NCBI GenBank assembly: GCA_009703545.1
Contig: WLFX01000077.1
Location: forward strand, 1 to 5,530
DNA: 5,530 nt
Reading direction: 5' to 3'
DNA from: Actinomycetota bacterium
GTDB lineage: Bacteria > Actinomycetota > Actinomycetes > Actinomycetales > Microbacteriaceae
The position numbers were made by a program, and so were the translations under genes. Below are positions 1 to 5,530 of this stretch, piece after piece; within the stretch, counting starts at the first letter, position 1; every line of letters begins with the position of its first letter. The notes under the pieces are model-generated. The model did not search any database. It had not been told where the DNA came from and was given only the letters and a program-made list of their open reading frames with translations.

Positions 1-2
1 CG

Positions 3-206
3 GCAAACACTCCAAGCGGTCGCGTTTTGCGCGTTCGCGATCGAGGCGTGAAGGTCAAAGGGAAGCGCGGCGATCTGCTCGCGACAATTCTTATTGTCAC
101 GCCCGACCTGATTTCGGACAAGACCAAGAAGCTCGTTGAGGAATTCAAGGCGCTCAACGACGTTCACAGCCCACGCGAGACGCTGTACAGCAAGGCGAGC
201 CTCTAG
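3..206 (+). CDS. dnaJ: Chaperone protein DnaJ, C-terminal end (5' part outside window)
   Basis: This is the 3' end of a frame that enters from the left edge and stops at TAG 204-206, giving 67 residues. The segment GRVLRVRDRGV followed by GDLLATILIVTP matches the last beta-sandwich (CTD II) of DnaJ/Hsp40, where the family usually shows G-R-LRV-G-G and GDL--V--V--P. A short helix (residues about 37-50 of the fragment) and a tail with PRETLY follow, as in actinobacterial DnaJ proteins. DnaJ is a cytoplasmic co-chaperone that binds unfolded clients and stimulates DnaK ATPase. The J domain and zinc-finger cysteines lie outside the window, so whether this is a DnaJ1 or DnaJ2 type cannot be seen; the adjacent hspR favours the dnaK-operon copy. 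The next gene begins 8 bases after the stop, implying cotranscription. Confidence 0.92.
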   Translation, partial: ANTPSGRVLRVRDRGVKVKGKRGDLLATILIVTPDLISDKTKKLVEEFKALNDVHSPRETLYSKASL

Positions 207-211
207 GGGAG
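206..211 (+). promoter_or_regulatory. Ribosome binding site of hspR
   Basis: The GGGGAG run overlaps the last base of the dnaJ stop codon and sits 3 bases before the GTG start at 215. The spacing is tight, but this is the only purine-rich site near the start, and the overlap with the dnaJ stop suggests translational coupling. Confidence 0.6.
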
Positions 212-214
212 ACC

Positions 215-640
215 GTGTTCACCGAAGACGATCCAATCTTTTCCATCGCCCACGCGGCGGAACTTGCGGCGATGCATCCGCAGACGTTGCGGCAATACGA
301 TCGGCTCGGGCTCGTGTCACCCGGCAGAACGGCTGGTCGCACACGTCGCTATTCGATGCGTGACATTGTCCAGCTACGCGATGTTCAGCGCCTCTCGAAC
401 GAAGGGCTCAACCTCGAGGGGATTCGCCGAATCCTCGAACTCGAAAACACCGTCACCGACCTGAATCAACGTGTTCGAGAGCTCGAATCACTTCTCGCCG
501 ACGCGATGATTGCTCGTCCGGGAAGCCGTGTGTTTGCTGCTGGTAAGGGCGGCGAGGTCGTCTCTCTTCGAGCCGGCACTCGCTCACAAAAGTCCAATCA
601 GGTCGTTGTCTGGCGACCGTTTCCGTGGCGCGACCGCTAG
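215..640 (+). CDS. hspR: Heat-shock transcriptional repressor HspR (MerR family)
   Basis: A 141-residue protein of the MerR superfamily, starting at GTG. Residues about 9-30 form the winged helix-turn-helix, with the HspR signature [16 protein letters not shown] at 21-36, followed by the wing TAGRTRRYS (39-47). Residues about 48-78 ([25 protein letters not shown]) complete the DNA-binding domain, and a leucine-rich helix (about 79-98) probably forms the dimer coiled coil. The tail ends in [12 protein letters not shown], resembling the conserved hydrophobic/basic tail of actinobacterial HspR. In Streptomyces and Mycobacterium, HspR represses the dnaK operon and clpB by binding the HAIR inverted repeat, with DnaK as co-repressor. 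Here the gene lies between dnaJ and clpB, so it probably autoregulates the whole unit. No HAIR site is visible in this window; it is expected upstream of dnaK. The GTG start keeps the full helix-turn-helix; the next Met (residue 20) would destroy it. Confidence 0.95.
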   Translation: MFTEDDPIFSIAHAAELAAMHPQTLRQYDRLGLVSPGRTAGRTRRYSMRDIVQLRDVQRLSNEGLNLEGIRRILELENTVTDLNQRVRELESLLADAMIARPGSRVFAAGKGGEVVSLRAGTRSQKSNQVVVWRPFPWRDR

Positions 641-646
641 GTAGAG

Positions 647-651
647 AGGAG
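647..651 (+). promoter_or_regulatory. Ribosome binding site that fixes the clpB start
   Basis: AGGAG lies 6 bases upstream of ATG 658, an ideal spacing. It decides for ATG 658 over the in-frame GTG at 625, which would lie inside hspR without a comparable purine-rich site and would add 11 residues unrelated to ClpB. The site is in the 17-base hspR-clpB gap, which has no room for a separate promoter with its own leader. Confidence 0.85.
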
Positions 652-657
652 AACACC

Positions 658-2811
658 ATGGCTAACATGCAAGGCGCACCGTCCTCACAGAACGAGCAGA
701 AATCCGCACTGGAACAGTACGGAGTGAACCTCACGGCGATTGCCCAGACTGGCAAACTCGACCCCGTGATCGGGCGGGATGCCGAGATCCGGCGAATCAC
801 CCAGGTGCTCACGCGTCGAACCAAAAACAACCCCGTTCTTATCGGTGAACCGGGCGTCGGAAAGACCGCTGTCGTCGAGGGTCTAGCGCAGCGCATCATC
901 GCTGGCGATGTACCCGACAGTCTGAAGGGTAAGGAAATCGTCGCGATAGACCTCGCGGCGCTCGTCGCCGGGGCAAAATACCGTGGCGAATTCGAAGAAC
1001 GACTCAAGGCCGTTCTCAAGGAAATCGACGAATCCGACGGTCGTGTCATCACGTTCATCGACGAACTCCACACCCTGATGGGTGCGGGAGGCGGGGAAGG
1101 GTCGATTGCTGCGGCAAACATGCTCAAGCCAATGCTCGCACGTGGCGAACTTCGACTAATCGGGGCCACGACTCTCGACGAGTACCGCGAAAACATCGAA
1201 AAGGATGCGGCGCTCGAACGTCGATTCCAACAGGTTTATGTCGGTGAACCCAGCGTTGAAGACACGATTGCCATCCTGCGTGGACTCAAGGAACGCTACG
1301 AGGCACACCATCGAGTCGTCATCGCCGACAGCGCGCTCATCGCCGCCGCGACAATGTCGAATCGTTACATCACGTCGCGCCAACTGCCGGATAAAGCGAT
1401 TGATCTCATTGACGAAGCGGCGAGCCGACTCAAAATGGAGATCGAATCATCGCCCGTTGAGATTGACGAATTGCGTCGACTTGTCGATCGCCTCACGATC
1501 GAAGAACTTGCACTCAAGAAAGAGAAAGACGACGCGTCCAAGGAACGCCTGTTGAAACTGCGGGGCGAACTCGACGAGAAGCGGGTGGCTCTTTCCGAGC
1601 TTCAGAAACGCTGGGATACCGAAAAAGCATCGCTGCAGGGAGTCGGTGATCTCATGACCAAACTCAACGACGCTCGAATCGAACTCGATCTTGCAATGCG
1701 TGAAGGCAACTATGAAAAGGCGTCCAAGATCAACTACGAGGTCATACCCGGATTCGAGGCGGCGATTGCCTCCGCGGAATCAGTCGAACAGGGTGGCGAC
1801 CGCATGGTTAACGACCGTGTGACCGAGGACGACATCGCTGCCGTTGTTGCAGCGTGGACGGGGATTCCCGTCGACAAACTGACCCAGGGCGAAACCGAAA
1901 AACTACTAAGCCTCGAAAGGGAACTCGCAAAGCGACTAGTGGGGCAAGAAGACGCCGTTCGCGCGGTGTCCGATGCGGTTCGCCGCAGTCGCGCGGGGAT
2001 CTCGGACCCGAATCGCCCGACCGGTTCATTCCTTTTTCTCGGTCCGACCGGCGTCGGAAAGACCGAACTCGCTAAGGCGCTCGCCGATTACTTATTCGAC
2101 GACGAGAAGGCCCTGATTCGTGTCGACATGAGCGAGTACGGTGAAAAGTTCTCGGTGTCGCGCTTGATTGGTGCGCCCCCTGGTTATGTCGGGTACGAAC
2201 AGGGTGGTCAGTTGACCGAAGCCGTTCGCCGCCGACCGTATTCGGTCGTTCTTCTCGACGAGGTCGAAAAAGCTCATCCCGAGGTGTTTGATTTGTTGTT
2301 GCAGGTGTTCGACGATGGTCGCCTGACGGACGGTCAAGGACGAACCGTGGATTTCCGCAACACGATTTTCATCCTCACCTCGAACCTCGGTTCGAACTTC
2401 CTCGTCGACCCCGACCTGTCGTGGGAGGACAAGAAGATTGCCGTCAACGAGACCGTTCGACAGGCCTTCAAACCCGAGTTCGTCAATCGCCTCGATGACA
2501 TCGTTGTCTTCGCACCGCTCACCAGCGATGACCTGCAGCGCATTGTCGACATCACCGTAGATCGACTCGCCAGCCGCCTAGCTGACCGTCGCCTCACTCT
2601 CGGGGTTACGCCCGGCGCACGCGTGTGGTTATCGGAACGCGGGTATGACCCGATATACGGCGCACGTCCGCTTCGACGATTGATGCAACACGAGATTGAT
2701 GATCGCCTCGCAACCGCCCTGATTGCCGGGAACATTTCCGATGGCGATGCGGTTGTGGTTGATGTCGCGTCCGACGGCGATTCACTCACCGTATCCCGCA
2801 ACATCCCCTGA
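658..2811 (+). CDS. clpB: ClpB disaggregase lacking the N-terminal domain
   Basis: A 717-residue Hsp100/ClpB ATPase, a cytoplasmic hexamer that works with DnaK-DnaJ-GrpE to pull proteins out of aggregates. NBD1 has Walker A GEPGVGKT (63-70), the pore-loop KYRGEFEER (107-115), Walker B ITFIDELH (131-138) and the paired arginines ALERRF (185-190). The M domain spans about 260-375 and is full length, with the conserved Tyr at 360. NBD2 has Walker A GPTGVGKT (462-469), pore-loop GYVGY (509-513), Walker B VVLLDEVE (530-537), sensor 1 TSN (574-576), an arginine finger in NRLD (610-613) and sensor 2 GARPL (668-672). The M domain, and the absence of an IGL/IGF ClpP-binding tripeptide after sensor 1, separate it from ClpA and ClpC. 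Usual ClpB is about 860 residues; the missing part is the roughly 145-residue Clp-N domain, since only about 17 residues precede the linker [10 protein letters not shown]. hspR occupies the DNA where it would be encoded. HspR control is likely. Confidence 0.97.
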   Translation: MANMQGAPSSQNEQKSALEQYGVNLTAIAQTGKLDPVIGRDAEIRRITQVLTRRTKNNPVLIGEPGVGKTAVVEGLAQRIIAGDVPDSLKGKEIVAIDLAALVAGAKYRGEFEERLKAVLKEIDESDGRVITFIDELHTLMGAGGGEGSIAAANMLKPMLARGELRLIGATTLDEYRENIEKDAALERRFQQVYVGEPSVEDTIAILRGLKERYEAHHRVVIADSALIAAATMSNRYITSRQLPDKAIDLIDEAASRLKMEIESSPVEIDELRRLVDRLTIEELALKKEKDDASKERLLKLRGELDEKRVALSELQKRWDTEKASLQGVGDLMTKLNDARIELDLAMREGNYEKASKINYEVIPGFEAAIASAESVEQGGDRMVNDRVTEDDIAAVVAAWTGIPVDKLTQGETEKLLSLERELAKRLVGQEDAVRAVSDAVRRSRAGISDPNRPTGSFLFLGPTGVGKTELAKALADYLFDDEKALIRVDMSEYGEKFSVSRLIGAPPGYVGYEQGGQLTEAVRRRPYSVVLLDEVEKAHPEVFDLLLQVFDDGRLTDGQGRTVDFRNTIFILTSNLGSNFLVDPDLSWEDKKIAVNETVRQAFKPEFVNRLDDIVVFAPLTSDDLQRIVDITVDRLASRLADRRLTLGVTPGARVWLSERGYDPIYGARPLRRLMQHEIDDRLATALIAGNISDGDAVVVDVASDGDSLTVSRNIP

Positions 2812-2828
2812 CCCACCGATAATCCACA

Positions 2829-2833
2829 AAGGA
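2829..2833 (+). promoter_or_regulatory. Ribosome binding site of the nitroreductase gene
   Basis: AAGGA ends 4 bases before ATG 2838. It supports that start and translation from the clpB transcript. The 26-base gap from clpB contains no hairpin or recognisable promoter. Confidence 0.65.
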
Positions 2834-2837
2834 CGAT

Positions 2838-3401
2838 ATGAGCAAGCGAGCAATCACCGAATACCCCATCAACGACGCACTAGCGAACCGTTGGAGTCCA
2901 CGCTCTTTCGACTCGACAGCGGTCCTCACCGCTGCCGATTTGGGTCCGGCCTTCGAGGCTGCACGGTGGGCGCCGTCAGCGAACAACCTTCAGCCATGGC
3001 AGTTCATTGTCGGTTATCGCGGTGACGAGACCTTCGCGAAAATCGTGAACGATCTTTCGGGGTTTAACGCGGGGTGGGCGCCCGACGCAAGCGCCCTCGT
3101 CGTAACCGTCACGAACACTCGCACGGCGTCCGGTCGAGACAACGCGTATGCGCGTTACGACCTCGGACAGTCGGTTGCACACTTCACGATTCAGGCGACC
3201 GCGGATGGCCACATGACACATCAGATGGGCGGGTTCGATATCGACGCGCTCACGATCGCGCTCGACATTACAGAACCGTGGGAAATCGTGTCTCTCATTG
3301 CTGTCGGTGCGCTCGGCGACCCCACCAAACTTCCCGAGGATCGGCGCGGTGCGGAGACGGGTCCGCGCGAACGTAAGCCACTGAGCGAGGTCGTGCGCTA
3401 A
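2838..3401 (+). CDS. Nitroreductase-family flavoprotein (FMN-dependent oxidoreductase)
   Basis: A 187-residue protein of the nitroreductase superfamily, whose members are usually FMN-binding homodimers of about 180-220 residues that use NAD(P)H to reduce nitro compounds, quinones or related substrates. The FMN phosphate/ribityl motif is visible as NRWSPRSFD (17-25), then the hallmark AARWAPSANNLQPWQFIV (41-58). The central helix YDLGQSVAHFTIQATADG (107-124) leads to HMTHQMGGFD, and a late segment AVGALGDPTKLPE (155-166) followed by RERKPLSEVV (177-186) contributes to FMN binding in the family. No signal peptide or membrane segment is seen. The physiological substrate cannot be told from sequence. 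Being 26 bases behind clpB on the same strand, it is probably the last gene of the chaperone operon; a role in oxidative or thiol/quinone stress is inference from context only. Start chosen by the upstream AAGGA and the family-typical short N terminus. Confidence 0.9.
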   Translation: MSKRAITEYPINDALANRWSPRSFDSTAVLTAADLGPAFEAARWAPSANNLQPWQFIVGYRGDETFAKIVNDLSGFNAGWAPDASALVVTVTNTRTASGRDNAYARYDLGQSVAHFTIQATADGHMTHQMGGFDIDALTIALDITEPWEIVSLIAVGALGDPTKLPEDRRGAETGPRERKPLSEVVR

Positions 3402-3403
3402 CC

Positions 3404-3421
3404 CTTCGACACGGGTCGAGG
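3404..3421. terminator. Small hairpin between convergent genes (possible bidirectional terminator, part 1)
   Basis: Bases 3404-3410 pair with 3415-3421 (seven pairs including one T-G wobble) around a four-base loop ACGG. It begins three bases after the nitroreductase TAA. No T-tract follows on either strand, so intrinsic termination is not certain. Confidence 0.35.
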
Positions 3422-3437
3422 CTCGGCTCAGCCGAGC
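3421..3437. terminator. Perfect 7-bp GC-rich hairpin with the minus-strand stop codon in its loop (possible bidirectional terminator, part 2)
   Basis: GCTCGGC at 3421-3427 and GCCGAGC at 3431-3437 form a perfect stem around the loop TCA, which is the TGA stop of the minus-strand gene. Because the stem is symmetric it would form in transcripts from either side. There is no T-tract, and it shares base 3421 with the neighbouring hairpin, so the two may be alternatives or stacked. Confidence 0.45.
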
Positions 3438-3703
3438 AAGGCTTTGTCGAGGAGAGCAAACAGAGCCGACTTCATGTCGTTACGATTCGTGACGGGGAAC
3501 GTCCACGGAATTGAAACTTCGCGGGTCTTGCCGTTCTTCTCGATTGTGAAAGCTCCAGTTGATTCCGTAATGTCAACCAACAACACGGTCGATTCGAGTT
3601 CAGCTCCCGCCAGTTTTTCCGCAATGAAACGCATGTGGTCGGTCATCGACGGGTCGTTCATGTAGTCGCAGACGCCGCGGACATCGGTGGGGTCGAGAGC
3701 CAT
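3428..3703 (-). CDS. Small conserved-type protein, possibly DUF2470-like
   Basis: A 91-residue protein starting at ATG (complement of 3701-3703), with AAAGG about 10 bases upstream. The N-terminal half reads as two amphipathic helices (residues about 5-14 and 20-33, MTDHMRFIAEKLAG). Then come a beta-strand pattern, TVLLVDI and GAFTIEK, a strand REVSIPWTFPVT, and a closing helix DMKSALFALLDKAL. The order MN--DH helix, strand pair, then arginine-rich strand ending in P-WTFPVT and a final DM--AL--L helix resembles the DUF2470 fold seen in HugZ-like haem-utilisation proteins and as a standalone domain in actinobacteria. This was recognised by eye and is weak. No signal peptide, membrane span or cysteine cluster is seen. 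It lies 17 bases after the threonine aldolase stop and is probably cotranscribed with it. A longer reading back to 3802 would overlap the aldolase and lacks its own site, so the short start is preferred. Function unknown. Confidence 0.8.
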   Translation of the reverse strand: MALDPTDVRGVCDYMNDPSMTDHMRFIAEKLAGAELESTVLLVDITESTGAFTIEKNGKTREVSIPWTFPVTNRNDMKSALFALLDKALLG

Positions 3704-3713
3704 ATTTCGAGTA

Positions 3714-3718
3714 CCTTT
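3714..3718 (-). promoter_or_regulatory. Weak ribosome binding site of the 91-residue gene
   Basis: The minus strand reads AAAGG here, 10 bases before ATG at 3703, inside the 17-base gap after the aldolase stop. It supports the short start over any start inside the aldolase gene. Confidence 0.5.
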
Positions 3719-3720
3719 GG

Positions 3721-4815
3721 TCAGACGGCGCGAAGGGCTGCACCGATGTCTTCGGCGAACGCGTGCACGTCGGATACCTTCGTGTCGAACGCCGTCATCC
3801 ACCGAACCTCGTTCGCCGATTCGTCCCAGTCGTAAAAGTGGAACTTTTCGCGTAGCGCGTCAATCGCCGGCCTCGGCAGGCTGGCAAACACCGCGTTCGC
3901 CTCGGCAGGGTGGGTGAACATGAGCCCCGGAGCCGATCCCTCGGCGACCATCGCATCGAGCGTGGTTCGCAACACGGCGGCCATGGCGTTTGCGTGTCGA
4001 GCGGCATTCATTCCAAGGTCGTTGGTCAACAGCGCGAGATATTGAGCCGACACGAACCGCAGTTTGCTGCCGAGTTGCCCAATCGATTTGCGAAGGAACA
4101 ACATTCCCGGGGCGACCGCGGGGTTGATGACGACTACCGCCTCCGCCCCCATCGCACCGATTTTGGTCGCACCAAAACTGACGATGTCGACACCACAGTC
4201 AACCGTCATCTCACGGAACGTCACACCGAGCGCGGCGGCGGCGTTCCAGAGCCGAGCACCGTCCATGTGGACGACCATTCCCATCGAGTGAGCGAAGTCG
4301 GCGAGAGCACGAATTTCGGCGAGTGAATATACCCCGCCGAGCTCGGTGGTCTGAGTGATCGAAAGAACCAGCGGTTGCGCACGGTGTTCGAAACCGTACC
4401 CCCACGCCTCAGTCGCGACGAGCTCTGGGGTGAGTTTTGCGTGAGGGGCTTTGACCGGGTACAACTTGAGCCCGGTGATGCGTTCAGGTGCTCCACCCTC
4501 GTCGGTGTGGATGTGGGCGTCGGCCGAACAAATTACGGCACCCCAGCGGGGCATGACCGCGGTGAGCGCGAGGACATTGGCGCCGGTGCCGTTGAAGACA
4601 GGGAAGATTTCCGCCGTCGGTCCAAAATGTTCCGTGATGACGGCACCGAGCTGCGCGGTGTACGGATCATCCCCGTAGGCGCTGACATGTCCGTCGTTGG
4701 CGGCCGACAGTGCTTCGAGGATCTGTGGGTGCACACCGGCATAGTTGTCACTGGCAAAGGTGATTCGGTTCTGGTCGTGGAGGGTCACGTGTCTATTCTG
4801 CCGTTCGTCTGTCAC
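3721..4815 (-). CDS. ltaE: Low-specificity L-threonine aldolase (PLP-dependent, beta-eliminating lyase family)
   Basis: A 364-residue fold-type I PLP enzyme expected to cleave L-threonine or L-allo-threonine to glycine and acetaldehyde in the cytoplasm. Visible features, numbered from GTG 4815: FASDNYAGVHP (20-30), equivalent to the SDTVT start of other family members; NGTGAN (76-81) for the cofactor phosphate; AHIHTDEGGAPE (100-111), with the His expected to stack on the PLP ring; HMDGARLWN (183-191), with Asp 185 pairing the pyridine nitrogen; and SFGATKIGAMGAEA (213-226), with Lys 218 as the Schiff-base lysine. Arg 338 in VRWMTAFDT is a candidate substrate-carboxylate ligand. Length is normal (330-370). 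GTG 4815 overlaps the xth stop as GTGA, which favours translational coupling; TTG 4818 and GTG 4788 are possible alternatives, none with a clear ribosome site. A related beta-eliminating lyase with another substrate remains possible. Confidence 0.93.
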   Translation of the reverse strand: MTDERQNRHVTLHDQNRITFASDNYAGVHPQILEALSAANDGHVSAYGDDPYTAQLGAVITEHFGPTAEIFPVFNGTGANVLALTAVMPRWGAVICSADAHIHTDEGGAPERITGLKLYPVKAPHAKLTPELVATEAWGYGFEHRAQPLVLSITQTTELGGVYSLAEIRALADFAHSMGMVVHMDGARLWNAAAALGVTFREMTVDCGVDIVSFGATKIGAMGAEAVVVINPAVAPGMLFLRKSIGQLGSKLRFVSAQYLALLTNDLGMNAARHANAMAAVLRTTLDAMVAEGSAPGLMFTHPAEANAVFASLPRPAIDALREKFHFYDWDESANEVRWMTAFDTKVSDVHAFAEDIGAALRAV

Positions 4816-5525
4816 CAAAACATCGGTCGGTCATCATCCTCGCCCGCCACTCCGATTTCAACCACCACGGGAACGTGGTCGCTCGGTTGTTCACCTTTGC
4901 GTTGATCTCGGTCGATGTAGGCATCGGTGACACTCGCTGCGAATGCGGGCGACCCAAGAATAAAGTCGATTCGCAAACCCTCATTGCGCGGGAAGGATAA
5001 GTTTTTGTAATCCCAATAGGTGTAGCCCTCAGGGACGCTCGGCCGCACGCAGTCGGTCAGGTTTATCGATTCGAATTTCGCAAATGACTCTCGCTCGAGG
5101 GGTGAAATGTGAGTTGACAGGCCAGGAATCATCCGCGGGTCACCACAGTCCTCGTCGAATGGAGCGATGTTGAAATCACCCATGATCGCGAGCTGATCAA
5201 ATGTCGCCATTTCTGTCGCGGTCGATGTTCGCAGAGCGTCGAGCCAACGCAACTTGTAATCGAAATGCGGGTCGGCGAGCGACCGCCCGTTGGGGACGTA
5301 CAGGCTCCATAGACGAATTCCGCCAACCGTGACGCCGATCGCGCGAGCCTCAAGTGGCGGGTCTTCCCCGTCGTGATCCTTGGCAAACCCGGGCATCCCG
5401 TCAAATCCAACGGTGGAGTCGGTCATCGGGAGTCGCGACACAAAGGCCACACCGTTCCACTGCGACAACCCGTGGCACACAATGTCGTAGCCTGCGGCCT
5501 CGAGTGCCGTCCGCGAGACTCGAAA
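4812..5525 (-). CDS. xth: Exodeoxyribonuclease III, C-terminal part; N terminus outside the window or disrupted
   Basis: Member of the exonuclease III/AP-endonuclease (EEP) family, which cuts DNA at abasic sites and removes 3' blocking groups in base-excision repair. The open frame runs from just after a TGA (5528-5526) to TGA 4814-4812. Family homology is already present before the first in-frame start codon (GTG 5480): TALEAAGYDIV, then CHGLSQWNGVAFVSR. Counting from that GTG as residue 1, visible catalytic elements are SLYVPNGR (59-66; Tyr 61 equals E. coli Tyr109), GDFNIAP (101-107; Asp 102 and Asn 104), GLRIDFIL (168-175; Asp 172) and PSDHVPV (199-205; Asp 201 and His 202). The metal-binding Asn and Glu of the first about 50 residues are missing from this frame. 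A start at GTG 5480 would therefore give an inactive protein; a frameshift in about 5511-5528, real or a sequencing error, fits better. Its stop overlaps ltaE. Confidence 0.88.
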   Translation of the reverse strand, partial: FRVSRTALEAAGYDIVCHGLSQWNGVAFVSRLPMTDSTVGFDGMPGFAKDHDGEDPPLEARAIGVTVGGIRLWSLYVPNGRSLADPHFDYKLRWLDALRTSTATEMATFDQLAIMGDFNIAPFDEDCGDPRMIPGLSTHISPLERESFAKFESINLTDCVRPSVPEGYTYWDYKNLSFPRNEGLRIDFILGSPAFAASVTDAYIDRDQRKGEQPSDHVPVVVEIGVAGEDDDRPMFW

Positions 5526-5530
5526 TCAGC

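Noticed and set aside
625..657. Upstream GTG start for clpB, overlapping hspR
   Set aside because: It adds 11 residues unlike ClpB and has no suitable ribosome site, whereas ATG 658 has AGGAG at 6-base spacing.
453..1196. Long antisense open frame (247 codons) opposite hspR and clpB
   Set aside because: The product is rich in Ser, Arg and Pro, shows no recognisable domain, and lies opposite strongly conserved HspR and ClpB coding sequence. It is explained by GC-rich codon bias.
1001..1520. ACTCAAG words resembling half of the HspR HAIR operator (near 1005, 1283 and 1512)
   Set aside because: None has the CTTGAGT partner seven bases upstream; they arise from Leu-Lys codons (CTC AAG) within clpB.
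2334..2816. Antisense open frame (160 codons) opposite the clpB 3' end
   Set aside because: Low-complexity Ser/Arg/Thr composition, no ribosome site seen, and the opposite strand encodes unmistakable ClpB NBD2.
3704..3802. Longer version of the 91-residue gene starting at 3802
   Set aside because: It would overlap the aldolase 3' end by about 80 bases, the added residues are Arg-rich and unlike a conserved domain, and the ATG at 3703 has its own AAAGG site.
3910..4326. Plus-strand open frames inside the threonine aldolase gene (also at 4375-4905)
   Set aside because: They lie opposite conserved PLP-enzyme motifs and have no recognisable domains; they are shadow frames.

Overview
The window looks like chromosomal DNA from an actinomycete-type bacterium (Actinomycetota). 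The strongest indicator is the gene order: the 3' end of dnaJ is followed immediately by hspR, a MerR-type heat-shock repressor whose pairing with dnaJ is characteristic of actinobacteria. GC content, judged by eye, is in the mid-to-high fifties, below that of Streptomyces or Mycobacterium. This would suit a less GC-rich lineage such as some aquatic Acidimicrobiia, but the lineage is a guess. Genes are tightly packed, there is no rRNA, tRNA, CRISPR array, transposase or phage gene, and no stretch of more than about 300 bases lacks a gene.

Left part (1-3401, plus strand): a chaperone operon. The last 67 codons of dnaJ are followed after 8 bases by hspR, then after 17 bases by clpB, then after 26 bases by a small nitroreductase-family flavoprotein. 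DnaJ, with DnaK and GrpE presumably encoded just upstream, feeds aggregated proteins to the ClpB disaggregase. HspR would repress the whole unit from a site upstream of the window. The encoded ClpB has both AAA+ modules and the coiled-coil M domain but no N-terminal domain, so it is a naturally short form.

Right part (3428-5530, minus strand): a second operon convergent with the first. Reading along the minus strand, it contains an exodeoxyribonuclease III (xth) entering from beyond the right edge, a low-specificity L-threonine aldolase whose likely GTG start overlaps the xth stop by four bases, and after 17 bases a 91-residue protein that may be a divergent DUF2470 member. The two convergent units meet at about 3402-3437, where two small adjacent hairpins lie; the second holds the stop codon of the minus-strand gene in its loop. 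The xth frame is interrupted by an in-frame TGA at 5526-5528, where homology is expected to continue, so a frameshift or truncation there should be examined.

Overall this is a mostly ordinary housekeeping region. The points most worth attention are the N-domain-less ClpB in the hspR operon, the xth interruption, and the small DUF2470-like gene. I see no convincing evidence of a new defence or mobile system.
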